Shown piece after piece: positions 19,901 through 26,294 of a stretch of 60,060 nucleotides of DNA; the stretch's first letter is position 1; every line of letters begins with the position of its first letter. The translations under genes were made by a program, and so were the position numbers. Source of the stretch: Nocardia rhamnosiphila NBRC 108938 (GTDB taxonomy: Bacteria; Actinomycetota; Actinomycetes; Mycobacteriales; Mycobacteriaceae); contig NZ_JOAJ01000016.1 in assembly GCF_000720425.1 (NCBI RefSeq), forward strand, positions 1 to 60,060. Direction: 5' to 3'. A model generated the notes under the pieces. It saw only the letters and a list, made by a program, of their open reading frames with translations, ran no database searches and was not told where the DNA came from.

Positions 19901-20285
19901 CAAGGCGGGTCTGGTGACCTCGCTCGGCTTCGGGCATGTGTCCGGTCTGCTGGCGGTCGTCCACCCGGAGGCGTTCATCCAGGCGATCGAACCGGCCCGG
20001 CGGGCGGAGTACCAGCGGCGGGCGCAAGAACGCCTGCTGGCGGGCCGGCAGCGGATCGTCGAGGCGATGTGCGGTGGGGCGGCGCTCTACGAGCGTCCGG
20101 CCGACCGGCGTCTCGGTGGCGACGGCACCCCGGCGGCGAAGATCCGCGGTCTCGAGGCCGAGGTACTGCTGTCCGAGGACGCGCGGCTCGGTACCGGCGG
20201 GGTCTACCAGGTCGATGGAGCCGGTTGCGAGACCGGACGGTTCGTCGGTGGCGGTTCCGATGCCGGCGTCGCCGGTACTGCGTAG
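10941..20285 (+). CDS. fas: Type I fatty acid synthase (single-chain, multidomain)
   Basis: A 3,114-residue megaenzyme that makes fatty acids de novo from acetyl- and malonyl-CoA in the cytoplasm, close to mycobacterial FAS-I along its whole length (about 3,070 residues there). Domains in order: acetyltransferase (GHSQG, S162), flavin enoyl reductase (from about residue 430, SPILLAGMTPTTVDAK), hot-dog dehydratase (GDHNPIH, H1256), malonyl/palmitoyl transferase (GHSVGEY, S1465), acyl carrier domain (phosphopantetheine serine probably S1830 in DGVSSRRNQ), ketoreductase (VVTGASKGS, about residue 2137) and ketosynthase (C2738, H2890, H2931). The TTG at 10941 is chosen because its MTINE start matches mycobacterial MTIHE and a GAGAAAG site precedes it; the frame opens earlier at 10833. 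There is no built-in phosphopantetheinyl transferase; acpS follows 11 bases later. A similar N terminus and all catalytic residues argue that it is functional. Confidence 0.98.
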   Translation: MTINESTASGAGHRVDAAAGRTVTETNRTPLLDRLREGTPYALAFGGQGASWLGELAEIGRDAALEPELTALVNEAAALLGPVADQLLVVRPVGFDPVAWMLEDDLADEETDTSDAPPERVLRSAAVSMPGVLLTQLAALRALRLQGLDPAEIAPVAVVGHSQGLLAAAAVRAAGERDAEILAIAQLVGAAAGLVARRRGLMPVGERSSMVAVSNVDPDELRAVLAEVSAGVDPMVAAVLSIRNGRRRVVLSGTPDQLRRVQQHCAQLHAEQDRERSAKQRGGAVFAPVFEDLDVDVAFHHPALADTVELVAGWAGQCGLDTELAGELARDILVEPVDWVGTVDEVVGTGAEWILDLGPGDLLSRVSGGSLKGTGVGMIAAATRAGQRNLLTPGATPEVAQPWTAFAPRPVRLPNGRIVVETAFTKLTGRSPILLAGMTPTTVDAKIVAAAANAGHWAELAGGGQVTEQIFADRVTELQELLHPGRQVQFNSLFLDPYLWKLQLGGKRLVQRSRAAGAPFDGVIVTAGIPELEEAVALIEELTEAGISHVAFKPGTVAQIRAVLRIADAVPDYPVIMHIEGGKAGGHHSWEDLDDLLLETYAELRGHGNVVVCVGGGIGTPERATEYLTGAWSAPHGYPAMPLDGVLVGTAAMATLEATTAPEVKQLLVDTPGTPDWVGAGTASGGMASGRSQLGADIHEIDNAASRTGRLLDEVAGDAEAVAQRRAEIIEALNATAKPYFGDIAAMTYLAWLERYVDLAIGQERRQDFDCGTDLGDAITAATRSVWLDISWRDRFAEMLRRAEARLAPADRGEIDSLFRDEDLEDPATALATLREHYPAAAQSLLHPADVPFFVTLCKTPGKPVNFVPVVDQDVRRWWRSDSLWQAHDPRYSADQVCVIPGTVAVAGITRVDEPVGELLDRFEQDTAYKLVRDGLAPTAVDARRVAAVTSGPIDVVLAAPDVNWSGRATVNPVHRLGDLHEWTVDEKGAVHPPTGATLVEAEGPEAEHNYLELTVPLYAGHVVRIRITVPVTVYNGGAPVVTEADADAAMSALLGVAAGQALPEVKGNVAHLNLAWSPDLVADHAGVTGAGLPAELSTLGRTVPDVLVGACWPAVFGVLGAARTAADTSVIEGMLDLVHLDHRIELLRELPGETSILVVRAESGTVVDTDLGRVVEVDVTVGEMRDQGLDVVPLARLTERFAIRGRTGAGELTDPPRAAGTVSADATETPRRRRRDVTMVAPRSMAAFASVSGDHNPIHTSDAAAKLAGLGSPIVHGMWLSAAAQHAVSAVDPQASVPARTLTAWTTRFLGMVRPGADIDVRVERIAVDRGDEIIEVSCRAAGDLVMTATGRTVAPKTVYAFPGQGIQRKGMGLDARSRSKAAKAIWDRADKHTREALGFSILAVVRDNPTYLKARGVEHRHPDGVLHLTQFTQVAMATLGVAQVAELREAGAFVEGALLAGHSVGEYNALAAVAGVLPLEAVLEVVFQRGSAMHELVPRDAQGRSDYRMAAIRPSQIGLPDDDVIGFVAGVGEQVGEFLEVVNLNLRGSQYAIAGTVAGLDALEAEIERRRAEFGGKRAFILVPGIDVPFHSTVLRKGVPEFRGKLEQLLPEELQPEVLVGRYIPNLVPKPFSLEREFVAEIADLVPSEPLAAVLADFDSWSQRPSELCRVVLIELLAWQFASPVRWIETQDLLFGELGVERFVEVGLGATPTVANLASQTLKLPDFATSTVEVLNIEREAAVVYSTDTDPAPVDEPVEEATEAPVAAAAPAAAPAPAAPAATGGPRPDDIAFTAADATRVLIALWTKLRIDQIGPVDTIEGLCDGVSSRRNQLLVDLGSELSLGAIDGAADADMGALSATVERLARTYKPFGSVLGDAINDHLRKVFGPSGKRPAAIAERVKKVWELGEGWASHITAEVSLGTREGTSVRGGDLGGLVPGALSDGASVDAAIDAAVQAVAARRGVAVSLPAAGGAGGGTVDAAALGEFTEQITGKDGVLASAARLVLEQLGLSEQTSAAEATDDGLVDLVSAELGSDWPRLVAPAFDARKAVLIDDRWATAREDLARLWLGADAVTAELPVAGFTGAGEAVAAQADWWRQRAVGEARSVLAGHYERIAEAARNTTEAGVWSDEVAVVTGASKGSIAAALAGRLLGGGATVVVTTSRLDDTRLGFYRDLYRANARHGAALWVVPANMASYTDIDALIDWVGTEQVDNAGGAKIKTKDALTPTLLLPFAAPRVSGYLSDAGARAEMEMRVLLWSVERLIGGLSTLGADHDVDAKLHVVLPGSPNRGLFGGDGAYGEAKAALDAVVARWRAEKTWAARVTLVHALIGWVRGTGLMGHNDPMVDAVEQAGVQTWSTDEIADELLKWATEQARAAAAADPQQIDLTGGLAGADLDLAALAKQAQEAADAEEADEVPASDAPRISALPAPPALTSALPVPEWGAVTADLADMVVIVGAGELGPYGSARTRFEMEVSDELSAGGVLELAWTTGMVAWENDPKPGWYDTESGDYVPEHELAERYHDAVVERCGIRRYADDGAMVDNSSPLMTSVFLDQDLSFTVGGEAEARAFYAADPEHTVITPVADSGDWTVTRKAGTEIRVPRRANLSRTVGGQIPTGWDPTVWGISADMASSIDRVALWNIACTVDAFVGSGFSPSELMSWVHPSLVANTQGTGMGGMSSMRSLYVDNLLGEPRPNDILQEALPNVALAHVVQSYVGSYGAMVHPVAACATAAVSVEEGVDKIKLGKAEVVVAGGFDDLGIEGIVGFGDMSATADSAAMSAKGISDRYFSRANDRRRGGFVESQGGGTVLLARGDVALELGLPVLGVVAYAQSYADGVHTSIPAPGLGALGAGRGGRESRFAAELRKLGVGPDDIAVVSKHDTSTAANDPNESELHERLAAAIGRSDGAPLFVVSQKSLTGHAKGGAAAFQLIGLCQVLENGVVPPNRSLDCVDDKMSEYPHLVWVREALRFGDRFPLKAGLVTSLGFGHVSGLLAVVHPEAFIQAIEPARRAEYQRRAQERLLAGRQRIVEAMCGGAALYERPADRRLGGDGTPAAKIRGLEAEVLLSEDARLGTGGVYQVDGAGCETGRFVGGGSDAGVAGTA

Positions 20286-20288
20286 GCT
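20283..20288 (+). promoter_or_regulatory. Candidate internal promoter for acpS
   Basis: TAGGCT overlaps the fas stop codon (TAG 20283-20285) and ends 8 bases before the acpS GTG at 20297. It matches the -10-to-start geometry of other leaderless genes in this window, so acpS may be transcribed on its own as well as with fas. Confidence 0.45.
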
Positions 20289-20296
20289 GCGCCACT

Positions 20297-20734
20297 GTGA
20301 CCATCCTCGGAATCGGCTTGGACCTGGTGACCATCTCCGAGTTCGCCGAACAGTTGGACCGTGCCGGAACGACCATGCTCAGAGAGAGTTTCACCGCCGG
20401 TGAGCGGCGCTACTGCCAGAGCAAGGCCACCGATCCGGCCCGGAGTTACGCGGCGCGGTGGGCGGCGAAGGAGGCGGTGCTCAAGGCCTGGGCATCGTCG
20501 CGCTTCGCCCGCCGGCCGCAGATCGGGGACAACCCGTACCCGTTGATCGAGGTCGTCAATGACGCCTGGGGCCGGCCGAGCATCAAACTGCACGGCCTGG
20601 CCGCGGAATTCCTGCCGCGGGTGCGGGTGCACCTGTCGCTCACCCACGACGGTGACACGGCGGCCGCGATGGTGGTGCTGGAGGACCCGGGCGAACTGGC
20701 CGACCTGATCGAAGGTCGGTCGCCGGAGAACTGA
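20297..20734 (+). CDS. acpS: Holo-[acyl carrier protein] synthase (4'-phosphopantetheinyl transferase)
   Basis: A 145-residue AcpS that transfers the phosphopantetheine arm of CoA to the FAS-I carrier domain. The family signatures are present: GIGLDLV at the N terminus (Mg-binding D9) and WAAKEAVLKAW (E59), then a C-terminal SLTHDGDTAAA strand. It resembles M. tuberculosis AcpS, which is also next to fas. The GTG at 20297 is 11 bases after the fas stop, so co-transcription is likely, with a possible extra leaderless promoter. The strong hairpin at 20746 ends the unit. Confidence 0.96.
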   Translation: MTILGIGLDLVTISEFAEQLDRAGTTMLRESFTAGERRYCQSKATDPARSYAARWAAKEAVLKAWASSRFARRPQIGDNPYPLIEVVNDAWGRPSIKLHGLAAEFLPRVRVHLSLTHDGDTAAAMVVLEDPGELADLIEGRSPEN

Positions 20735-20745
20735 TATGGATACGC

Positions 20746-20776
20746 AACGACCCGGAGTGCGCAACTCCGGGTCGTT
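20746..20776 (+). terminator. Rho-independent-type terminator after fas-acpS
   Basis: A perfect 13-base stem, AACGACCCGGAGT / ACTCCGGGTCGTT, with a GCGCA loop, 11 bases after the acpS stop. There is no long T tract, which is usual in high-GC actinobacteria. Confidence 0.8.
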
Positions 20777-20937
20777 CGCTGTGTCGACGGATGGATTACG
20801 TCCGTCGGATCCGGCATGAGGGGTCCAGCCGACCGGAAGCGGCCCGACCGCCCGCCGCCGATCGGGCCGCCGAGTGGGTGATGGCAACGGTCGCTCCCCG
20901 CCGGGGGCTTCGCCTGCCCACTCCAACGGTTTTCGGA

Positions 20938-21610
20938 TCAGGGTGTGGCTTGTGCGGTGATCTCGCCGGGCCTGAGGACGTGACTGTCCGCTCCGGCGGC
21001 GGCCACGGCGATCATGGCGCGACCGATTTCGCGGTTGTTGTTGATCGCATTCGGTGCCGCCGCCTGAGCAGCGGGGTCAATGGCCTCGTGATCGCGTACG
21101 CGGCGCGATACAGCCGGGTCCCCGAGACCGCGCCGTCGGTCGGCTGGACGAATCCGGGCCGGAACATGTACGCCCGGAGGGGAAGCGCGAGTAGATCGTT
21201 TTCGGTCTTGCCCTTCACCCGCGCCCACATGGAGCGGCCCTTCTCGGTGCTGTCGGTGCCCTGCCCCCAGACGTAGATGAACGTCAGGTTCGGATTCGCG
21301 GCCGCGAGCGTGCGCGCGACCTTCAAGGTCAAGTCGTAGGTGATCCGGCGGTAGTCGTCTCTTTCATACCGACGGCCGAGACGCCGAGGCAGAAGAAGCA
21401 GGCGTCGAACTCCGGCAGTTCGTCGCCGATCGCCGAGAGATCGGCCGGATCGGGCTGGACCAGTTCGCGCCGCTCGGGGTTCGAGATACCCAGCGGGTTG
21501 CGTCCCACCGCGAGGACCTGCGTTACCCGCTCGTCCAGCAGACACTCATCGAGAACGCCCTGCCCGATCATGCCGATACCGCCGAAGAGGATCACCTTCA
21601 TATCGGACAT
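20938..21610 (-). pseudogene. NAD-dependent epimerase / atypical SDR with two frameshifts
   Basis: Reading on the reverse strand from the ATG at 21610 gives MSDMKVILFGGIGMIGQG, a Rossmann NAD(P) site, and continues to CFFCLGVSAVGMKE. The frame breaks near 21358; the next phase resumes with DDYRRITYDLTLKVARTL and runs through a YVWGQGTDSTEKGRSMWARVKGK stretch. A second break near 21060 leads into NAINNNREIGRAMIAVAAAG in the third phase, ending at 20938. Together the pieces make one complete atypical SDR of the YbjT/NmrA-like kind. Two independent frameshifts mean it is inactive, unless both are sequencing errors. It follows the TetR gene (21683-22249) in the same direction. Confidence 0.82.
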
Positions 21611-21682
21611 CCTGCTTCGCCGGCGAAGGGATCGATCGGATCTGTCCCGCGTACTGCTGCGAGATCCGCGCCGCGGGTCGGG

Positions 21683-22249
21683 TCAGGCATGGGCGGGTGA
21701 AATCAGGGTGCGGACCGCGTCCAGGACGAGGCTGCGGCGTTGGGGTTCTGGTACCAGTCGCACGACGTCTTCAGCAGGTTGGTTCCACATGTTCGCAATT
21801 GTCAGCACCAGGGCCAGCAGGTGCGCGGCAGGGTGCGCGGTGGTCACTGTCCCGCGTTGCTGAGCCTGTTCGATCGCCTCGACCTTCGCGCGCATGGACT
21901 CGGCGACCGACGCGCGCTGGGCGGACTCGCCGCGCAGCAACTGGTACCACATCAGGAACCGCATCATCTCGGGATGGGCCAGTCCGGCGTCGTACAGCTG
22001 CCCCGCATACTCCGGCAACCGGTCCGCGTCCAGCGGCACGGTCGCCACCGTCATCTCCACGATCATGTCGAAGACGGCGTCGAACAGTTCGTCTTTGCCC
22101 TTGTAGAACGAATACACCAGCCCCGCACTGATTCCCGCGCGCCTGGCCAGCCGATCGATGCGCGCCCCGGCCAGGCCGAACTCGGCGAACTCCGCCAGCG
22201 CGGCATCGAACAGCAGCCGCCGTTTCGCTTCGGGATTCCTGGTCCGCAT
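21683..22249 (-). CDS. TetR-family repressor
   Basis: A 188-residue TetR protein. The HTH is in the first 50 residues (LLFDAALAEFAEFG, then IDRLARRAGISAGLVYSFYKGKDELF), followed by an all-helical ligand domain. The ATG at 22249 is preceded by GGAGGG, and a TACGGT box lies 6 bases upstream, so it can be read either as a leadered or a leaderless start. It is divergent from an SDR enzyme and is followed by the broken epimerase. Two similar operator-like dyads fill the intergenic region, so it probably represses both itself and the SDR. Confidence 0.9.
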   Translation of the reverse strand: MRTRNPEAKRRLLFDAALAEFAEFGLAGARIDRLARRAGISAGLVYSFYKGKDELFDAVFDMIVEMTVATVPLDADRLPEYAGQLYDAGLAHPEMMRFLMWYQLLRGESAQRASVAESMRAKVEAIEQAQQRGTVTTAHPAAHLLALVLTIANMWNQPAEDVVRLVPEPQRRSLVLDAVRTLISPAHA

Positions 22250-22266
22250 CCCTCCACCGTAGTTAT

Positions 22267-22322
22267 TGAACGTTCATTTGACAAAGGGATCGGGAAGGCG
22301 TCAGGCTGTTAATGAACATTCA
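22267..22322. promoter_or_regulatory. Tandem TetR operators in the TetR/SDR divergent promoter
   Basis: TGAACGTTCA (22267-22276, perfect palindrome) and TGAACATTCA (22313-22322, one symmetric mismatch) sit 46 bases apart in nearly the same 21-base context (17 of 21 identical by eye). One is close to the TetR start, the other just before the SDR ribosome binding site, so each gene has its own copy. Confidence 0.7.
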
Positions 22323-22346
22323 TTCAACAAGAGAGGTGGGATCTGC

Positions 22347-23255
22347 ATGGTGCATTGGACCCCTGACGACATCCCCGACCAGACCGGCCGCACCGCCCTG
22401 ATCACCGGCGGTAGCGGTGGTATCGGCCTGGAGACGGCCCGTGTCCTGGCCACCCACGGTGCGAGGGTCATCCTGGCCGGTCGCAACCAGGCCGGGCTCG
22501 ACGAGGCGGTCGACGCCGTGCGCACCGCAGCACCGCAGGCCGAGACGGACACCCTGGTCCTGGATCTGTCCGAACTCGCCTCGGTGCGCAGCGCGGCCCG
22601 GCGGATCGCGGAAACCGAGACCATCGACCTGCTGTTCAACAACGCCGGTGTGATGAACCTGCCCACCCGCCGGACCACCCGCGATGGGTTCGAGATGACC
22701 GTGGGTACCAACCACCTCGGCCACTTCGCTTTCGACGCCCAGGTCTGGCCCGCCGTACGCCGTTCGGCCGCGGCTCGCGTCGTCACCGTCAGCGCGATCG
22801 CCGCGCGCTGGCCCATCGGCAAGCTCGATGACCTGATGAGCGAGAAGAGCTACCGTGGCATGGCCGCGTACGCGAAGTCCAAGCGCGCCAACATCGTCTA
22901 CACCCTCGAACTCGCCCGTCGCAGCGCCGGTACTCCCGTCGAGGCGTTGGTCATCCACCCCGGTTCGGCGATGACCGGCCTCCAGCGACACGGCGCAGGC
23001 CCGCTGACGCGCCTGTTGACCCCGCTCGCCGCGCGCTTGTTCATGGGCTCCGCCACCGGCGCCGCCTGGCCTTCGCTCTACGCCGCCACCAGCCCTGACG
23101 TGACCAGTGGTGAGTTCATCGGTCCGGCCGGACGCGACCAGACCTCCGGCACCCCCGGACTCGCGAAATTCCCGAAAGGTGCGGACGATACCGGGCTGGG
23201 CGCGCGACTGTGGGCCGACAGCGAAAGACTCACCGAAGTCGTCTTCGAGCCCTGA
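22347..23255 (+). CDS. Short-chain dehydrogenase/reductase (retinol-dehydrogenase-like)
   Basis: A 302-residue NAD(P)-dependent SDR. It has TGGSGGIG (about residues 21-28) for cofactor binding, NNAG, a catalytic serine in TVSAIAAR and the YAKSK motif (Tyr and Lys of the catalytic set). The long C-terminal part resembles the retinol dehydrogenase / WW-oxidoreductase subgroup, which reduces or oxidises hydrophobic alcohols and ketones. The ATG at 22347 has a strong GAGAGGTGGG site; the longer frame would run through the operator. It is under control of the divergent TetR protein. Substrate unknown. Confidence 0.88.
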   Translation: MVHWTPDDIPDQTGRTALITGGSGGIGLETARVLATHGARVILAGRNQAGLDEAVDAVRTAAPQAETDTLVLDLSELASVRSAARRIAETETIDLLFNNAGVMNLPTRRTTRDGFEMTVGTNHLGHFAFDAQVWPAVRRSAAARVVTVSAIAARWPIGKLDDLMSEKSYRGMAAYAKSKRANIVYTLELARRSAGTPVEALVIHPGSAMTGLQRHGAGPLTRLLTPLAARLFMGSATGAAWPSLYAATSPDVTSGEFIGPAGRDQTSGTPGLAKFPKGADDTGLGARLWADSERLTEVVFEP

Positions 23256-23267
23256 CCTCGCTCAGGG
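23250..23267 (+). terminator. Stem-loop at the SDR stop codon
   Basis: CCCTGA-CCTCGC-TCAGGG, a 6-base perfect stem that includes the SDR stop codon (23253-23255). It is a weak candidate terminator. A short ACGAGC tandem repeat (three copies) follows at about 23278-23297. Confidence 0.4.
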
Positions 23268-23491
23268 GAGTTACTCGACGAGCACGAGCACGAGCACCGA
23301 AACCGCCGGGTCGGTCCCCTCGTGCCGATCCGGTGTTCTGGCCGAAGAAGTTGCCAGGGCACCTTCCGGCGGCGAAAAGCGCGGGCGCACATAGTATTTC
23401 GTCCGTCGCTGCCGCGATTATGGCCGGGCCGTACTCTGCCACGGGAAATGGGCCGGCCGCTGTGTTCCGGTGAAGCAGTCGCCGCGGTGGG

Positions 23492-24190
23492 TCAGCGCTG
23501 GCTGGCGGTGCGGGATTCCTTCTCCGCGACCAGGAGATAGGCGACCATGAGCCGTTTGAGCTCGGCGACCGCGTCGGCGTGGCTCTGCTCGTCCTGCACC
23601 GAGAAGTTCATCATCGAATAGACCACGTGCACCAGCACCTCGGCCATCATGGTCCGCCGGGCCCGCGGCGTGCGCGGGGTGAGCGGGCGCAGCATCTGCG
23701 AGACGACCTCGGCGAATTCCTTCTCGTGGATGGCGCCGGTGGCCCGGGTGGACGGCGTGGACTGCATGGCCAGCCACACTTCGCGCCGCGACGGGTCGGT
23801 CATCCACAGGTTGGCGAGATGGTCGACGAACTGGTTCATATGCCGCAGCCAGTCCAGGGACGGGATCTCGCCGTGGAAATCGGCCAGCTCCTGCGATACC
23901 GCCACCAGGTCCTGCCGGTTCAGCTCGCAGACGATCACATATTTGTTGGCGAAGAACTGGTAGAGGGTGCCGATGGGAACTTCGGCCCGGGCCGCGACTT
24001 CTTCGCAGGTGAACGATTCGAAACCCACTTCCACCAGCAGTTCGCGCGATGCCTGCAGTAGTGCGTCGAATTTCCGCTTGCTGCGTTCCTGGGTCGGACG
24101 CCGGCGTGGCATCAGCTCTTGCGGGTCGTCCTGGAGCTCCAGCGCAGGGTCCGGACGCCGTTTGGCCCTGGCCTCCGTCCGTACGTTCAC
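23492..24190 (-). CDS. TetR-family regulator
   Basis: A 232-residue TetR protein with an N-terminal basic extension, then the HTH (FDALLQASRELLVEVG, then TCEEVAARAEVPIGTLYQFFANK, about residues 42-83) and a ligand domain of about 130 residues. I prefer the GTG at 24190 because TAGCCT lies exactly 7 bases upstream (24203-24198), the leaderless pattern seen elsewhere here. A longer ATG start at 24259 (255 residues) is possible. It stands alone, convergent with the SDR and following the ABC exporter genes in the same direction, so its target is unclear. It is not FasR. Confidence 0.82.
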   Translation of the reverse strand: MNVRTEARAKRRPDPALELQDDPQELMPRRRPTQERSKRKFDALLQASRELLVEVGFESFTCEEVAARAEVPIGTLYQFFANKYVIVCELNRQDLVAVSQELADFHGEIPSLDWLRHMNQFVDHLANLWMTDPSRREVWLAMQSTPSTRATGAIHEKEFAEVVSQMLRPLTPRTPRARRTMMAEVLVHVVYSMMNFSVQDEQSHADAVAELKRLMVAYLLVAEKESRTASQR

Positions 24191-24334
24191 CTGTCCCAGG
24201 CTAGCGGTAGCGGGAACACCATGGTGCAGAGTATGGAACTGTGACGGCGAGTCTGTCATGTCTCACACTCGCCACACCGCCGATCCGGGCCGCGCAACAC
24301 TTGCCGCGGCCGCCCGGATCGGCGGGAAGAACGA

Positions 24335-25105
24335 TCAGCTCCGGGTGCGCTTGCGGTACAGCACCAGGGCCGCGACATAGGACACTGCCGCGATCGCGCC
24401 CCACCAGGCGAGCGCGAGTACCGCGCTGTTGCCGATCGGGGTGCCGACGAGGAGCCCGCGCAGGGTTTCGATGACCGGTGTGACGGGCTGGTGTTCGGCG
24501 AACCCGCGCAGCCAGCTCGGCATGGTCTCCGGCGGCACGAACGCACTGCTGATGTAGGGGATGAACATCGCGAAGATGGTGAATCCGTTGGCGGCCTCCG
24601 GGCTACTGGCGATCAACCCGAAGCAGGCCGATATCCAGGACAGCGCCAGTACCACGAGGGCGAGTACCCCGGCGGCGGCGAGCCAGCGCAGCGGGTCGGC
24701 GGTGGGCCGGAAACCGATGGCCAGTGCGACACCGACCACGACCGTGGTGGCGGCCATATTGCGCAGCAGGCTCTCGGTGATGTGCCCGGTGAGGAACGCC
24801 GAGCGGCTGATGGCCATGGTGGAGAACCGGTCCACGATCCCTTCGGTGATGTCGACCGAAACGCTGACCGCGGTGGTGGACGCGCCGAAACTGGCGCACA
24901 GCAGGATGATTCCGGGAACCACGTAGTCGACGAAGGTGCTGTCGCCGACGTTCATGGCGCCGCCGAATACGTAGACGAACATCAGCAGGATCATGATCGG
25001 CAGCGCCAGCGTGCTGATCAGGGAGTCCGGACTGCGCAGCGTATGGCGCATATTGCGGGCGGTCATGGTGGCCGCGTCCTGCGCGGAGTGGGCGAGAGTG
25101 GTCAC
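24335..25105 (-). CDS. ABC-2 type exporter permease (DrrB-like)
   Basis: A 256-residue membrane protein with six hydrophobic segments, of the ABC-2 permease family. It contains the DrrB-like cytoplasmic signature SVDITEGIVDRFSTMAISRSAFL between the second and third segments. With the ATPase encoded directly upstream it should form a drug or lipid exporter in the cytoplasmic membrane. The GTG at 25105 lies 31 bases after the ATPase stop; the frame stays open further upstream, but that part overlaps the ATPase and has no membrane-protein character. Confidence 0.88.
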   Translation of the reverse strand: MTTLAHSAQDAATMTARNMRHTLRSPDSLISTLALPIMILLMFVYVFGGAMNVGDSTFVDYVVPGIILLCASFGASTTAVSVSVDITEGIVDRFSTMAISRSAFLTGHITESLLRNMAATTVVVGVALAIGFRPTADPLRWLAAAGVLALVVLALSWISACFGLIASSPEAANGFTIFAMFIPYISSAFVPPETMPSWLRGFAEHQPVTPVIETLRGLLVGTPIGNSAVLALAWWGAIAAVSYVAALVLYRKRTRS

Positions 25106-25136
25106 GAGCGTGGCTTTCTGTGCGGTGACGGGAAGG

Positions 25137-26087
25137 TCAGGAGGCGGCCGGGAGCGGTGCGGCGGGCCGGCTGGTGAGTGCGAAGAACACATCGTCGAGG
25201 TCGGGCGTGTGCACGCCGAGTTCATCGACGGTGAGGTCGAGTTCGGTGAACCGGTCGAGCAGATGTTTGAGGTGGGCGACCGAGCCGTCCGAGGGGATCT
25301 GCAGGGTGAGTTCGGCGGGGTCGATTTCGGGATGGCCGGTGGCCCGGGCGGCGGCCGTCAGGTCCGCGAGGCCGGCGAAGCGGAAGAGGATATGTCCGCC
25401 GGGGGTGAGCCGTTTGAGTTCGGCCGCGGTGCCGTCCGCGACGATGCGGCCGTCGTGCAGGACCGCGATCCGGTCGGCGAGCCGGTCGGCCTCCTCGAGG
25501 TACTGGGTGGTGAGGAAAACGGTGACGCCGTCGTCCACCAGTTCCCGGATCACCGTCCACAGCTCGCGGCGGCTGCGGGGGTCGAGGCCGGTGGTGGGTT
25601 CGTCCAGGAAGACCACCTCCGGGCGTCCCATGAGGCTCATGGCCAGGTCGAGGCGGCGGCCCATACCGCCGGAGTAGGTGTTCGCGGGACGGTTTGCGGC
25701 GTCGGTGAGGTCGAAGCGTTCGAGTAGTTCGGCGGTGCGCTGCCGGGTGGTGGATCTGCCCAGGTGCAGCAGGTGCCCGACCATGTGCAGGTTCTCGGCA
25801 CCGGTGAGCACCTTGTCGAGCGCGGCGTACTGGCCGGTGACTCCGATGGCCGCGCGGACGCGGTCGGGTTCGCGGATCACATCGTGGCCGGCCACTCGGA
25901 TCGTTCCGGTGTCCGGGGCGGACAGGGTGGCGAGGATGCGCACCATCGTGGTCTTCCCGGCACCGTTGGGGCCGAGCAGGGAGAACACCGACCCGGGAGC
26001 GATATCGAGGTCGATACCGGCGAGGACGTGTCGGTCGCCGAAGGATTTGGTGAGACCGGCGAGGGAGATGGCGGGCGGGGCGGTCAT
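25137..26087 (-). CDS. ABC exporter ATPase (DrrA / daunorubicin-resistance type)
   Basis: A 316-residue ATPase that drives the partner permease. Walker A is GPNGAGKTT (about residues 39-47), the signature is SGGMGRRLDLA, Walker B is VVFLDEPTTGLD, and the switch region reads TTQYLEEAD, with Gln in place of the usual His as in DrrA proteins. A C-terminal extension of about 90 residues, with DELGVHTPDLDDVFFALT near its end, is also DrrA-like. The ATG at 26087 starts just before the ATPase fold; the open frame runs back to 27125, but only as an antisense shadow of the TetR gene. Expression is probably controlled by the divergent TetR. Confidence 0.93.
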   Translation of the reverse strand: MTAPPAISLAGLTKSFGDRHVLAGIDLDIAPGSVFSLLGPNGAGKTTMVRILATLSAPDTGTIRVAGHDVIREPDRVRAAIGVTGQYAALDKVLTGAENLHMVGHLLHLGRSTTRQRTAELLERFDLTDAANRPANTYSGGMGRRLDLAMSLMGRPEVVFLDEPTTGLDPRSRRELWTVIRELVDDGVTVFLTTQYLEEADRLADRIAVLHDGRIVADGTAAELKRLTPGGHILFRFAGLADLTAAARATGHPEIDPAELTLQIPSDGSVAHLKHLLDRFTELDLTVDELGVHTPDLDDVFFALTSRPAAPLPAAS

Positions 26088-26104
26088 GGGCGGACTCCGT
26101 TCCA

Positions 26105-26137
26105 AAACTGTATGCCAGCTAAACTGTATATGGCATA
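26105..26137. promoter_or_regulatory. TetR operator and promoter region of the ABC exporter
   Basis: An AT-rich island in GC-rich DNA. AAACTGTAT occurs twice (26105-26113, 26121-26129; 16 bases apart) and TATGCCA/TGGCATA (26111-26117, 26131-26137) form an inverted repeat. On the reverse strand TACAGT (26112-26107) could be the -10 for the ATPase gene. Binding of the divergent TetR here would shut both promoters. Confidence 0.6.
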
Positions 26138-26294
26138 AATTCTGTTTAAAGAGTACACAGTTCAGGGCGGGGCGCAAGACTCGTGCTCCGGGTGGTGTAG
26201 TAGGTGCTCGAGGACGCCGCCACCGGCCGGGTCGGCCGGCGGCGGTGCGCGGGTGGTGGTGCCCGCTGCCGCGGACCGCAACGGAAGGAAGTCG

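Noticed and set aside
10740..20027. A 3,095-codon open frame antisense to fas
   Set aside because: It is a by-product of high GC in the third codon position of fas. Its translation is Arg/Gly/His-rich low-complexity with no domain, and fas itself has full homology and all catalytic residues.
10941..20285. A polyketide synthase or new megasynthase
   Set aside because: Domain order and near-continuous similarity to mycobacterial FAS-I, plus the following acpS, identify it as ordinary type I fatty acid synthase.
23278..23297. ACGAGC tandem repeat as a possible minisatellite or CRISPR seed
   Set aside because: Only three short perfect copies without spacers; most likely chance in GC-rich DNA or a decayed coding end.
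23492..24259. FasR, the activator of fas
   Set aside because: The protein is a TetR family member, but its HTH and ligand domain do not resemble mycobacterial FasR as I remember it.
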